DNA of 6,218 nt from Candidatus Omnitrophota bacterium (GCA_023818865.1 JAMWDF010000140.1:1-6218); one strand, 5' to 3'; shown: positions 1 through 6,218, counted from the stretch's first letter. Notes: a model not told the origin generated them from the sequence alone. Made by a program: numbers and translations.

Positions 1-1
1 A

Positions 2-2119
2 AAAACCGGGGATGAGGTGAAGTACTTTCGGAAAAAGATTTACTTGCCATGGATTCCGGAGAAGGCTGAGGTGAAGTTTACCAGTCTCAGTCCGGCAGTG
101 CTTTTTGTTAATGGGCAGTTTATAGAGGGTAGCTCCAGACGATATTTAAATCGGGTGAACCGTTACGACCTAACTAGGAAGTTGAAAAAAGGGAATAATG
201 TTGTTTCATTGCGCCTTTTAATCTCCTTTTCCCAAAATGAGGCTAACCAAGAATATCAGAAACGGAGATACTGGATTTCCCCATTTGTTTTAATCGCGCT
301 GGCGGTCAAGAGAAGGCAACGGTGCTTATTGCTGACTGTTTCTACCTGGAAGGCTTGGGGAGAAGGAAAACCAGGATGGACTGAATTGGAATTTGATGAC
401 CGCAAATATTTATCTGGTGAGGAGATTAAACAGGTAACAGAAGAGGAGTTCAGACATTCCTGGGAGCCAGCGGCTTTATGGCAGATACCTGATAAGCCTG
501 CAATGAATGAGCCGGCTGACTTCGTCGGTAAAGAATAGCAAGGCCAGATATATAACTGTTTACCACGGAAGGTTACCCCAAACCGGGTAGTGGATGTCAT
601 CCACCCAGAAAGAATTTAGGCTGACCCAAATTTGACTATTCTGGAACCGTAACTGATTTTTCTACCCAGGCTGCCTGTGGACGGAAAATTATTGAAAAAT
701 TGGCGGTAGAAAAATGGTAAGGAATAAGAGAATTTGGACTAATTATCGGCGTCCGGCCTTCCGGTATGTGAAAATTCGATTGAGCCTAACTGGAAGAATA
801 GTAATAAAGAGACTGCAATTACAAGAGAGTTTCTCTCCAGTCCTTAATCGCGATTGATTTCGGTGTTCAGACCAATGCCTGAATCAAACCTGGGAAGTGA
901 GGCGTTACACCCTTCTTGTGAACATGCATCAAGAGTATGAAAGTTATCCTAAAAGTGAAATGCTTTTTTCCCCTAGAGATAATCGAATTGAAGGGTTGGT
1001 AAATCACTATTGCTTTGGGATGGCTGGTTGATGAAGGCTTCGCTGAGTTTGACAGAACCGGCGGATTCGGCTTCTCTGGTTACTGATATTTACCAGGAAA
1101 AAAGACTCTGGGATTATCCTGCGTGGAGAATGTTATGTTTGGCTGATTACTTCTGGTACCAGGCTGACCGTGACTTTGTTGAATCGCCCTGCCACTGGGT
1201 TTGCCGCAGCTAGGATTGGTATTGTCAAAAACTGGATAACCAGGGTTTGATTTACCAGCGGCCGATTCAGACTTCTCACCAAATTAACGAGTGGACCTGC
1301 GCTAAATACAGATTGGGATACAAGACCTCTCTCAACAGTTTGTTTTACTAGGTGTTATCTGAGATGCCTGTTTTGGCTAAGGTGGTGGGAGATGAGGCCA
1401 GAGGTAAGTTTTGGAAAAAACTGGCTGGTCGGATCAATCAAGAAATTAACAGGAGGCTATGGGCTCAGAAGAAAGGAGTTTATCTGGATAGTCTTTATGA
1501 GTACATTCCTTAGGCTGGAAACATCCTGGCAGTTTTAGCCGAATTGCTTCTCGGACCCCACAGAATGAATTCTCAACGTTTTGAAGAAAAAACAGTCATT
1601 TCCCCTTTGATGTTTGCCTATGAAGCTGCAGTCAGTCTAGAATTTGACAGACCTGCTGAATCTCTGGAATTAATCCGGAGAACCTAGGGAACGATGCTGG
1701 AAAAAGGGGCCAGAACCTTCTGGGAGTTTACCTGGAATGATAGTTACTCTGGTTGGCCTATTTAGGCTGATGGCTGGTCTTCCGGCCCAGCCTGGATTTG
1801 CCAGCCTGTTTTTTCGGGATAAAGCCAGGGAAACGTGGTTGGCAGGAGGTAATTTTTCTTCGCAAAACGACTTCTCTTGAGCGGGCGGAAACTGTAGTTC
1901 TGTAGGAGATGGCTTGATGGTGGCGCGGTCTGAGAGAAATTCAAACAGGGATACTCTTGTGCCTTCTTTTTCCCGGAGAATGTCAGAGCCGTTCGGCTAA
2001 TAATTCCTGCTAACTGCAAAGTAACTATTACTGACACTGGCTGCGGAAATATTGACTATCTTTCTAGCTGTCTGTTTTTCAAAAATCAGGAAAGCATAGG
2101 GTTATTTTTCTCGTTCTAG
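2..2119 (+). pseudogene. Decayed alpha-L-rhamnosidase (GH78-like), 5' end beyond the window
   Basis: When intact, this family removes terminal alpha-L-rhamnose from plant or bacterial glycans by an inverting mechanism. The N-terminal jelly-roll region reads in frame 2 up to TAG 536-538 (FRKKIYLP, LFVNGQFIEG, YDLTRKLKKGNNVVS). The catalytic-domain entry reads in frame 3 at about 741-1031 (RRPAFRYVKIRLSLTG, then FRCSDQCLNQTWEVRRYTL, then RIEGLVNHYCFG), interrupted by TGA 855-857. Frame 2 resumes near 1034 (LWDYPAWRMLCLADYFWY, NSLFY, INQEINRRLW, GNILAVLAELL, GARTFWEF, ADGWSSGPAW) and is broken by TAG at 1211, 1349, 1511, 1685 and 1763 and TAA at 1820. A C-terminal beta-domain remnant (FPENVRAVRLIIPANCKVTI) ends at TAG 2117-2119. 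About 620-740 appears to have lost sequence. The catalytic-loop segment reads YESYPKSEM where the family usually has a YxDCPxRE-type motif. The frame is open to the left edge, so the gene starts outside. GH78 is my recognition of the motifs; the decay is directly visible. Confidence 0.9.
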
Positions 2120-2121
2120 GT

Positions 2122-2148
2122 AAAAAAATTTCCTTTTCAGGTAAATTT
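2122..2148 (-). terminator. Candidate intrinsic terminator after the URO-D-like gene
   Basis: On the minus strand, AAATTTACCT pairs with AGGAAATTT around a GAAA tetraloop, with an A-A and a T-T mismatch. A run of seven T follows, of which three can pair in the stem. It lies about 50 bases after the TAA of the URO-D-like gene and just past the end of the convergent rhamnosidase relic. The stem is AT-rich and imperfect, so this is moderate evidence. Confidence 0.45.
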
Positions 2149-2200
2149 ACTTGTGGAAACATTTTCAATATAATTTTCTTACGTCTATTTGCTAAGGATT

Positions 2201-3187
2201 TTACGTTATAGTAGGGCCTCCTTTGCACTCTCTCTGAAGAACCGATATGGCTACTTCCATATTTATATCAGGTGTATCCCTCCCGGGATAAATCTGGACA
2301 TATCCCGCGCCACAGTTTGCATATTCCTTTATTTTCTCTTCCAATTGATAAGGAGTGTATTGCTTCATCTGTTGTGGTGTAACCTGAACCCAGAAGTTTG
2401 GTCCCATGATATTATACATCTCTCGGGGGGTTAGATTTTTTGCTTCTGCTCCATGGAAGGCAGTTATATCAAGTAAATCTTTCGCAATACGCAGATGTTC
2501 ATACCGAAGTAATTCACTATGCATGAATCTTGTTTTCTTCCCTTCGTATAGTTTCTGATAGTACGGCGCTGCAAACTTTTTATAGCTCTCTGGGGAAAGC
2601 AGGCCTGAAAAATCATCTCCAGTATAACCATTAGGATTTTCTCCGCACAATTCTTCATCCAGACCTTCCAAGTATTTATCTACCCTCACAATAAAATCAA
2701 ATATTTCCATTGCTTTTTCAGGTTCATCCTTAAGGTAAAGAAAAATATTTCCATTAGTGATTTCCCAGGCAGTAGTTATAACACTTCCCTGGGTAGCCCA
2801 AAACCTTACCTTATACCCACAGGATTTATAATACTGCCATGCCCTCCATCTCTCACCCATAAGCCCTGACGTTTTGTAATCAGGGATTTGGAGTTTTTCA
2901 ATGTCTTCTGGTCGGGTAAGCAATGGGTGAAAAGTATCTATATAGGGAAGTTCATTTTCTGAGGGATATACTGTACGCATGCCAAGGTAAGAGGGAATGA
3001 TTACTGAAGGAGAATCAATATATGGGGTAATAAACTTTCCCACGCCAAATTTTTTCTCAACATATCTTGAGGCTTGCAACTGGGCTTGAAGCATATTCTC
3101 AGGTGAGCGATAATAGTCAAAATACCTCATCCCTGCATACTTTGTAATTGTTACATTACAAAATGCAATATGCCATTTGGGTTCCAT
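2201..3187 (-). CDS. URO-D-fold protein, uroporphyrinogen decarboxylase/methyltransferase family
   Basis: Intact 328-residue cytoplasmic protein with no signal peptide. It reads as a divergent member of the uroporphyrinogen decarboxylase superfamily (Pfam URO-D), which also holds corrinoid methyltransferases such as MtaA/CmuA. Supporting segments are the RPEDIEKLQIPD helix after the first domain (residues 92-103), GDDFSGLLSPESYKKF (190-205), MHSELLRYEHL (222-232), and a terminal NCGAGYVQIYPGRDTPDIN (291-309) matching the family's Gly-rich strand plus tP-x-N ending. H223, E225 and C292 sit where MtaA-type enzymes carry the zinc ligands of HxC...C. The first Cys is Glu here, so metal and substrate may differ. 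True HemE activity is unlikely because the N-terminal tetrapyrrole-binding RQAGR-type motif is absent. Start: ATG 3187 is preferred over ATG 3211 because AGAGGA lies 8 bases before it. No methyl-donor partner gene is in view, so the reaction is unknown. Confidence 0.85.
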   Translation of the reverse strand: MEPKWHIAFCNVTITKYAGMRYFDYYRSPENMLQAQLQASRYVEKKFGVGKFITPYIDSPSVIIPSYLGMRTVYPSENELPYIDTFHPLLTRPEDIEKLQIPDYKTSGLMGERWRAWQYYKSCGYKVRFWATQGSVITTAWEITNGNIFLYLKDEPEKAMEIFDFIVRVDKYLEGLDEELCGENPNGYTGDDFSGLLSPESYKKFAAPYYQKLYEGKKTRFMHSELLRYEHLRIAKDLLDITAFHGAEAKNLTPREMYNIMGPNFWVQVTPQQMKQYTPYQLEEKIKEYANCGAGYVQIYPGRDTPDINMEVAISVLQRECKGGPTIT

Positions 3188-3195
3188 CTTAATTT

Positions 3196-3201
3196 TCCTC
3201 T
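3196..3201 (-). promoter_or_regulatory. Ribosome binding site setting the start of the URO-D-like gene
   Basis: The minus strand reads AGAGGA, 8 bases before ATG 3187. This Shine-Dalgarno-like site falls inside the reading frame if the more upstream ATG at 3211 is used, and that upstream ATG has no comparable site. This favours the 328-residue form beginning MEPKWHIAF. Confidence 0.65.
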
Positions 3202-3263
3202 TCGTTAACATATTTTACTTTACAAAATAGATTTAACGGAAAAGCCCCTTTGATTTTTTAAAA

Positions 3264-3329
3264 TTAGGTGGGTTCGGAGAACTCGTTGGAGACATAGCCG
3301 ATCTTAAAAAAGCCCAGAATGTAAATGTC
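3264..3329 (-). pseudogene. Possible short relic of a TrmO/TsaA-like gene start
   Basis: On the minus strand a frame between the tRNA and the URO-D-like gene reads DIYILGFFKIGYVSNEFSEP followed by T and TAA. The core IGYVSNEFSEPT resembles the N-terminus of TrmO/TsaA-like tRNA-A37 methyltransferases as I remember it (IGYVeNeFdEPaD). Reading past the stop gives only KIKGAF before the match is lost. No start codon or ribosome site is evident. The match is about 12 residues long, so chance similarity is a real alternative. Confidence 0.27.
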
Positions 3330-3333
3330 TGAG

Positions 3334-3353
3334 AAAAAGCGGAAAAGTTTTCC
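3334..3353 (-). terminator. Weak candidate terminator after tRNA-Leu
   Basis: The minus strand reads GGAAAACTTTTCC, a 5-bp stem (GGAAA/TTTCC) with a 3-base loop, then GC and five T. It begins 8 bases after the tRNA 3' end, a suitable place to end a single-tRNA transcript. The stem is short and AT-rich, and the site overlaps the frame leading into the possible trmO-like relic. Confidence 0.4.
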
Positions 3354-3361
3354 AGCATAAG

Positions 3362-3446
3362 TGCCGGGAGAGGGAGTCGAACCCTCATGGAGATTACTCT
3401 CCAACGGATTTTAAGTCCGTAGCGTCTGCCATTTCGCCATCCCGGC
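3362..3446 (-). tRNA. tRNA-Leu, anticodon UAA
   Basis: The minus strand folds as a complete 85-base type II tRNA. Acceptor stem GCCGGGA pairs with TCCCGGC. The D arm runs GCG-AAATGGCAGA-CGC. The anticodon stem ACGGA/TCCGT encloses loop CTTAAAA, giving anticodon TAA (positions 3411-3413). The long variable arm has stem GGAG/CTCC. The T arm is GAGGG-TTCGACT-CCCTC. The discriminator is A, as expected for tRNA-Leu. The 3' CCA is not encoded (C, T, T follow), so CCA must be added after transcription. It reads UUA, and UUG by wobble. A strong promoter lies 26-60 bases upstream. Confidence 0.97.
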
Positions 3447-3478
3447 TGGCTTTTTTATTCGCAAATTTTATCAAGGTT

Positions 3479-3507
3479 ATTATAATCTTCAGCCTTACCT
3501 TTTTCAA
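3479..3507 (-). promoter_or_regulatory. Sigma70-type promoter of tRNA-Leu
   Basis: The minus strand carries TTGAAA (3507-3502), a 17-base spacer, then a perfect TATAAT (3484-3479). Spacing is ideal and the -35 differs from consensus at one base. Predicted initiation near 3472 would give a leader of about 26 bases before the tRNA 5' end. The -35 lies in a small dyad (ACCTT-GAAA-AAGGT on the minus strand, 3497-3510), and AACCTTGA occurs at 3511-3504 and again at 3478-3471. Confidence 0.8.
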
Positions 3508-3519
3508 GGTTCTTATCCT

Positions 3520-3594
3520 AAAGTGTCCCATATGTCCGGCTTATTGGCTAAGGTGATCGGAGAAGTTTTTATACACCAAACATATTGGGACTTT
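3520..3594. repeat. Imperfect inverted repeat upstream of the tRNA promoter
   Basis: The left arm AAAGTGTCCCATATGT (3520-3535) faces the right arm ACATATTGGGACTTT (3580-3594). The reverse complement of the right arm shares AAAGT, CCCA and TATGT in order, with a 2-base and a 1-base indel. The 44-base interior has no open frame. It could be a cruciform, the ends of a miniature element or a remnant; no flanking target duplication is obvious. Confidence 0.4.
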
Positions 3595-3733
3595 GTTTTT
3601 GAGAAATTAAAATGTAAAAGAGGAATCCAGCGAACGGGGATAGCCGTTTTCATAAAACCCACAAGTGGACCAAAATCCTTATATCAGTAATCTTCTGCCA
3701 CTTTCTACCTGCCACCCCGTTACCCACTCATCT

Positions 3734-5239
3734 TTACTTTTTCTGGCCATTAAGATATTGGTTAAACCTTTCAAGGTTAAGATGGGCACCTATGTCCGCG
3801 CCGTCTTTCCCATTGCCTTGCAGTTCAGGTAACGTATAAGGACTTCCCTCAAGTTTGATTTTTCTGTAGAACGAATGTTCGTCAAGCCCTGTCTCCTTCC
3901 GGTATTTTTCTAAATCCGCAGGGATTTGATATCTTACGTTATCAACAGTAATAAGTCCCTCTCCGTAACAGTTATAATCTATTGAAAAAACTGCCCCGGG
4001 GGTTATCTTGGGTAGGCTAAAAATGTTTGGGGAATTAATAAAGGCACACTGGAATATTCTGGAGTTTAAAGCACGAATACCAAAGATTAGTCCCTGTCCG
4101 GAATAACTTTTTTCTTCCTGCCTATAGAAAGTGCAATTTATAAATTCCGCACTGCAGCTATCACGAACGACAATGGCCCCGCCTCCTTCAAACAAGCAGT
4201 TTTCAAAAAAGGCCTTTGTGTTGTCTGGAAAAAGGCTGGGGTTGTTGACAATAAGAACCGCATCACCCTTGTTGTTGCGGATGATGCAGTTTTTCATCCT
4301 GTAGACACCATCGTGGAACTCCACTCCTCCCCGGTATGTATCGTTCTCTATAAGGCAGTTTTCATATGTTGATTCAGCCGTAGATTTTGAATTCATGCGT
4401 ACATCTACGATTCCAGCCCCGGCATTGTGATGGAAGTGGGAATTTCTCACGATTACCACAGAAGAATGGTGGGACATTCCCTGGTCCATGTTATAGGCTG
4501 CTTCTACATTTTCATAGACAATTTCTTTGCTGAAGACAGAAGAAAAACCGTCATGCCACGACCAGGTAACCTTAAGATTCTTAACCGTTACGTAATTACT
4601 TTCTATGGGTAGGATGGAATAGGGCGAACCTGTTTCCACACTTATATCGTCTGGCGTTTTGCCTTCAGGGAGCATTATGTAAAGTGTGGCAAGCGCTGCG
4701 TCAGCCTTATTTTTATCATGCAGGCGAGAACTGAACCAAACGTACCCGTAAGGTACAAGCTTAGCCTTTAACTTGCAATTTTTGCCTGGTTGGCCGTCGA
4801 AGAAAACAAGGTCAAATCCTTCCCACCAACCGTCACGCATCCATGAATTGGAGTTAAGCGGCATACTGAAAACTCCGTTTCCTTCATTTTTCCAGGACTC
4901 ACTTCCATACCTCCGAAATGCGGTAATCTCAGTACCCTGCCCATCAATTACCAGGTGCTTTTCAGGGGTTCCTCCAACTCTGATTCTGTTCTGCGGCGAA
5001 GGGCTGAGCCACTTATAAGGAAAGCCTGTAGGTACCAGATAGAGCGTATCCGAGGTCCGGAGTTCATTTACTGCCCGGTCAAGAGTCATAAAAGGTTTTT
5101 CTCGGCTACCGTCCCAGTCATCGTTTCCTTTAACGTTGTTCACAAAAATATCCCGGCCGCAGGCAGACATTGCAACTAAAATAAGAATACTTAAAAAAAC
5201 TATGAGCTGTAGGATAAGTATATGTCTTTCTTTCTGCAT
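3734..5239 (-). CDS. Secreted right-handed parallel beta-helix protein
   Basis: Complete 501-residue exported protein. A basic N-terminus (KERH) and a hydrophobic stretch (residues 7-25) end in VAMSAC-G, a weak lipobox with Cys27; plain signal-peptidase I export is the alternative. The mature part opens with DIFVNNVKGNDDWDGS and KPFMTLDRAV (30-57), the G-x-D...G-t...P-f-x-T-l-x-x-A start common to pectate-lyase-fold beta-helix proteins. From about 215 to 405 there are repeating coils of the type VTVKNLKV, IVYENVEA, VVIVRNSHFHHNAGAGI, TYENCLIENDTYRGG, YRMKNCIIRNN, FFENCLFEGG, AEFINCTF and SRIFQCAF. It ends with GADIGAHLN, the typical closing D-I-G-A motif. Members of this fold are often polysaccharide lyases, hydrolases or epimerases, but no catalytic set is clear, so the substrate is unknown. 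It is the last gene of a minus-strand operon, 25 bases after the LamG gene, and ends in TAA. Confidence 0.87.
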   Translation of the reverse strand: MQKERHILILQLIVFLSILILVAMSACGRDIFVNNVKGNDDWDGSREKPFMTLDRAVNELRTSDTLYLVPTGFPYKWLSPSPQNRIRVGGTPEKHLVIDGQGTEITAFRRYGSESWKNEGNGVFSMPLNSNSWMRDGWWEGFDLVFFDGQPGKNCKLKAKLVPYGYVWFSSRLHDKNKADAALATLYIMLPEGKTPDDISVETGSPYSILPIESNYVTVKNLKVTWSWHDGFSSVFSKEIVYENVEAAYNMDQGMSHHSSVVIVRNSHFHHNAGAGIVDVRMNSKSTAESTYENCLIENDTYRGGVEFHDGVYRMKNCIIRNNKGDAVLIVNNPSLFPDNTKAFFENCLFEGGGAIVVRDSCSAEFINCTFYRQEEKSYSGQGLIFGIRALNSRIFQCAFINSPNIFSLPKITPGAVFSIDYNCYGEGLITVDNVRYQIPADLEKYRKETGLDEHSFYRKIKLEGSPYTLPELQGNGKDGADIGAHLNLERFNQYLNGQKK

Positions 5240-5243
5240 GTCA

Positions 5244-5250
5244 CCCCTCT
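5244..5250 (-). promoter_or_regulatory. Strong ribosome binding site of the beta-helix gene
   Basis: The minus strand reads AGAGGGG, 4 bases before the ATG at 5239 (6 bases if GAGG is taken as the core). It lies wholly in the 25-base gap after the LamG stop codon. It supports this start and translation of a shared mRNA. Confidence 0.7.
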
Positions 5251-5264
5251 TTTCTAATTTGCCT

Positions 5265-6026
5265 TTATTTCGTCTTTTCCGATATCAAGATTGCTCGTAT
5301 CTCCTGCAGGGTTAACGGCCGATTGTAGATGCGAAGCTCATCAAATGCACTGATATATTCTTGATCGCCGACGTGAAACATCTCTGTGAAGTAATCTGGC
5401 AAAGGCATACGTTCAGTAAGAATGAGAAATCCGTCAATATACAGTTTTACCAATCCTGTAGATTTGTCCCAGGAAAATGCAATATGGTGCCATTGGTCTG
5501 TTTTCCAATGAAAGATATCTACAGGATTCTTGCTACTTTCGTATCTGGAAACAAATTTGCCGTCAACTTTATCTTCTCTTGCCACATAAAAAATCAGTTT
5601 ATTGCTTATCCAATCGTCACGGGGCGGATATTTCTGGTATTTATATAACTGGATCATTGAAACACTCTTTCCCTCCCGCATGCCGTGCCCAGTATTAAAG
5701 AAATTGACAGAATATCCGTTGTCGGGAAGCCAGGTAATCGGCTGGAGCCAGAACATGACAGTTCCTCTTTCTGGCAGGATGTTACCTTTTGTTGGATAAG
5801 ATATGTACCCTTTAACTGCCATCCCTTTGACGCCGGAAATGTATTCAATTTTTTGCAAAAGATTTGTCGGCAGGGTGCTTTCGCCCTTGCCAGTAGAAAA
5901 ATTGGCTGTAAGGGTATTTTCAAACGAAGCGTAGAACATGAGCGAATCCGCCAGTTCCTCTGATGCAGGTTCTTTCCCGGATACCAAAATACAAAACAGG
6001 ATTAACCCCAAATAGATTCCTTTCAT
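5265..6026 (-). CDS. Secreted LamG/concanavalin A-like lectin domain protein
   Basis: 253-residue exported single-domain protein. MKGIYLGLILFCILVSG is a signal peptide (1-17), with cleavage likely soon after. The rest matches the LamG-like jelly-roll (Laminin_G_3 type): LMFYASFENTLTANFSTG (29-46) for the L-x-F-d...A-x-x-G opening, ISGVKGMAVKGYISYP (63-78), GTVMFWLQP (88-96), QWHHIAFSWDKSTGLVKLYIDG (178-199) and FDELRIYNRPLTLQEI (228-243), the standard closing motif. The fold usually binds carbohydrate next to glycan-active enzymes; there is no catalytic domain. An upstream ATG at 6089 stays open but would overlap the preceding gene by 41 bases and put 21 residues before the signal peptide, so ATG 6026 is preferred. 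Its ribosome site is weak (GGTGG, 5 bases away), which suggests reinitiation after the upstream stop 22 bases earlier. Stop TAA. Confidence 0.85.
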   Translation of the reverse strand: MKGIYLGLILFCILVSGKEPASEELADSLMFYASFENTLTANFSTGKGESTLPTNLLQKIEYISGVKGMAVKGYISYPTKGNILPERGTVMFWLQPITWLPDNGYSVNFFNTGHGMREGKSVSMIQLYKYQKYPPRDDWISNKLIFYVAREDKVDGKFVSRYESSKNPVDIFHWKTDQWHHIAFSWDKSTGLVKLYIDGFLILTERMPLPDYFTEMFHVGDQEYISAFDELRIYNRPLTLQEIRAILISEKTK

Positions 6027-6048
6027 AAGCGCCACCACGTTAGTACCT

Positions 6049-6218
6049 TTATTCCACAATGACCAACCTGTAATCACGCTTGGCAACATTTATGTCAAAT
6101 GCTGTATCCTTTTTTTCATGCCGAAGATAAATTTCCTCGCCGGTTTCAGCATCAAAGATCCTCTTCGCGATTAGCCCTCCGATTCTGCCAGTAAACTTTC
6201 TATCCTCTCGGGCAAAAT
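6049..6218 (-). CDS. C-terminal end of an unidentified protein (partial)
   Basis: The minus strand reads from the right edge (first full codon at 6216) through 55 codons to TAA 6049-6051. It includes GRIGGLIAKRIFDAETGEEI, then YLRHEKKDTAFDINVAKRDY and a final RLVIVE. The composition, charge pattern and alternating beta-like segments look coding, and the frame stays open to the edge. It ends 22 bases before the LamG start, so it is the upstream member of the same operon. The short strands and final RDYRLVIVE resemble the C-terminal beta-sandwich of some large secreted carbohydrate-active proteins, but that is only an impression and I cannot name the family. Confidence 0.7.
   Translation of the reverse strand, partial: FAREDRKFTGRIGGLIAKRIFDAETGEEIYLRHEKKDTAFDINVAKRDYRLVIVE

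Larger units (their letters stand above)
3447..3733. other. Intergenic region between the beta-helix gene and tRNA-Leu
   Basis: These 287 bases have no convincing coding frame on either strand. They contain the tRNA-Leu promoter, the inverted repeat at 3520-3594 and a small perfect hairpin (AACGG-GGATAG-CCGTT on the plus strand, about 3633-3648). I find no strong terminator after the beta-helix gene: the only candidate is a short TCCA-CTTG-TGGG hairpin followed by TTTT on the minus strand near 3655-3672. Confidence 0.6.

Noticed and set aside
256..600. Minus-strand open frame of 114 codons
   Set aside because: It lies opposite the rhamnosidase relic, whose frame carries recognisable homology; the minus-strand product has no family features.
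1762..2037. Minus-strand open frame of 91 codons
   Set aside because: It is antisense to the decayed 3' part of the rhamnosidase, with low-complexity composition and no ribosome site or recognisable motif.
536..2119. Pyrrolysine or other amber recoding that would make the rhamnosidase gene functional
   Set aside because: Only the middle part has TAG alone; other parts contain TAA, TGA and two frame changes. The TAGs fall at sites expected to be different residues, and the only tRNA here is Leu-UAA.
3233..3358. 42-codon minus-strand frame starting MLENFSAF just after tRNA-Leu
   Set aside because: It starts inside the candidate tRNA terminator hairpin, has no ribosome site and has an unlikely composition (SPTSSPNPPN). 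The alternative frame gives the trmO-like segment.
3362..3446. tRNA-Leu as a phage or island attachment site
   Set aside because: I found no second copy of the tRNA 3' end and no integrase gene in the window.
3655..3672. Terminator after the beta-helix gene
   Set aside because: The stem is only about 4 bp including a wobble pair, followed by four T; too weak to annotate.
4427..5179. Plus-strand open frames inside the beta-helix gene
   Set aside because: They are shadows opposite a strongly patterned beta-helix coding sequence with a signal peptide and a good ribosome site.

Overview
The window looks like a stretch of a moderately AT-rich bacterial chromosome from a lineage that breaks down plant or algal polysaccharides. 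It combines a GH78-type alpha-L-rhamnosidase relic, a secreted parallel beta-helix protein, a secreted LamG/ConA-like protein and a divergent URO-D/methyltransferase paralogue. This mix is common in Planctomycetota/Lentisphaerota/Omnitrophota-like and related anaerobic bacteria, but nothing here fixes the taxonomy. The tRNA-Leu gene has a bacterial long variable arm, no encoded CCA, and a clear sigma70-type promoter.

Layout: (1) Positions 2-2119, plus strand, hold a badly decayed alpha-L-rhamnosidase gene. Its N-terminal jelly-roll domain, catalytic (alpha/alpha)6 domain and C-terminal beta domain can still be read, but through many stop codons, two frame changes and an apparent internal deletion. 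(2) Positions 2201-3187, minus strand, hold an intact URO-D-fold protein convergent with the relic, with a candidate terminator between the two. (3) Positions 3188-3733 hold tRNA-Leu(UAA) on the minus strand with its promoter, a possible short trmO-like coding relic downstream of the tRNA, and an imperfect inverted repeat upstream of the promoter. (4) Positions 3734-6218 form a tight minus-strand operon, transcribed from the right edge leftwards: the C-terminus of an unidentified protein, a 22-base gap, a secreted LamG-like protein, a 25-base gap, then a secreted or lipid-anchored beta-helix protein.

How the parts relate: the operon looks like a piece of an extracellular carbohydrate-binding and carbohydrate-processing locus, and the dead rhamnosidase suggests that part of this capacity is being lost. 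The URO-D-like protein is probably a soluble metal-dependent methyltransferase-type enzyme and has its own ribosome binding site; no corrinoid protein or other partner is in view. All four intact or partial protein genes end in TAA. I see no CRISPR array, transposase, integrase or clearly new multi-gene system. The least ordinary signals are the amber-rich decay pattern of the rhamnosidase, the variant metal-site motif of the URO-D-like protein, and the possible trmO relic beside the tRNA.
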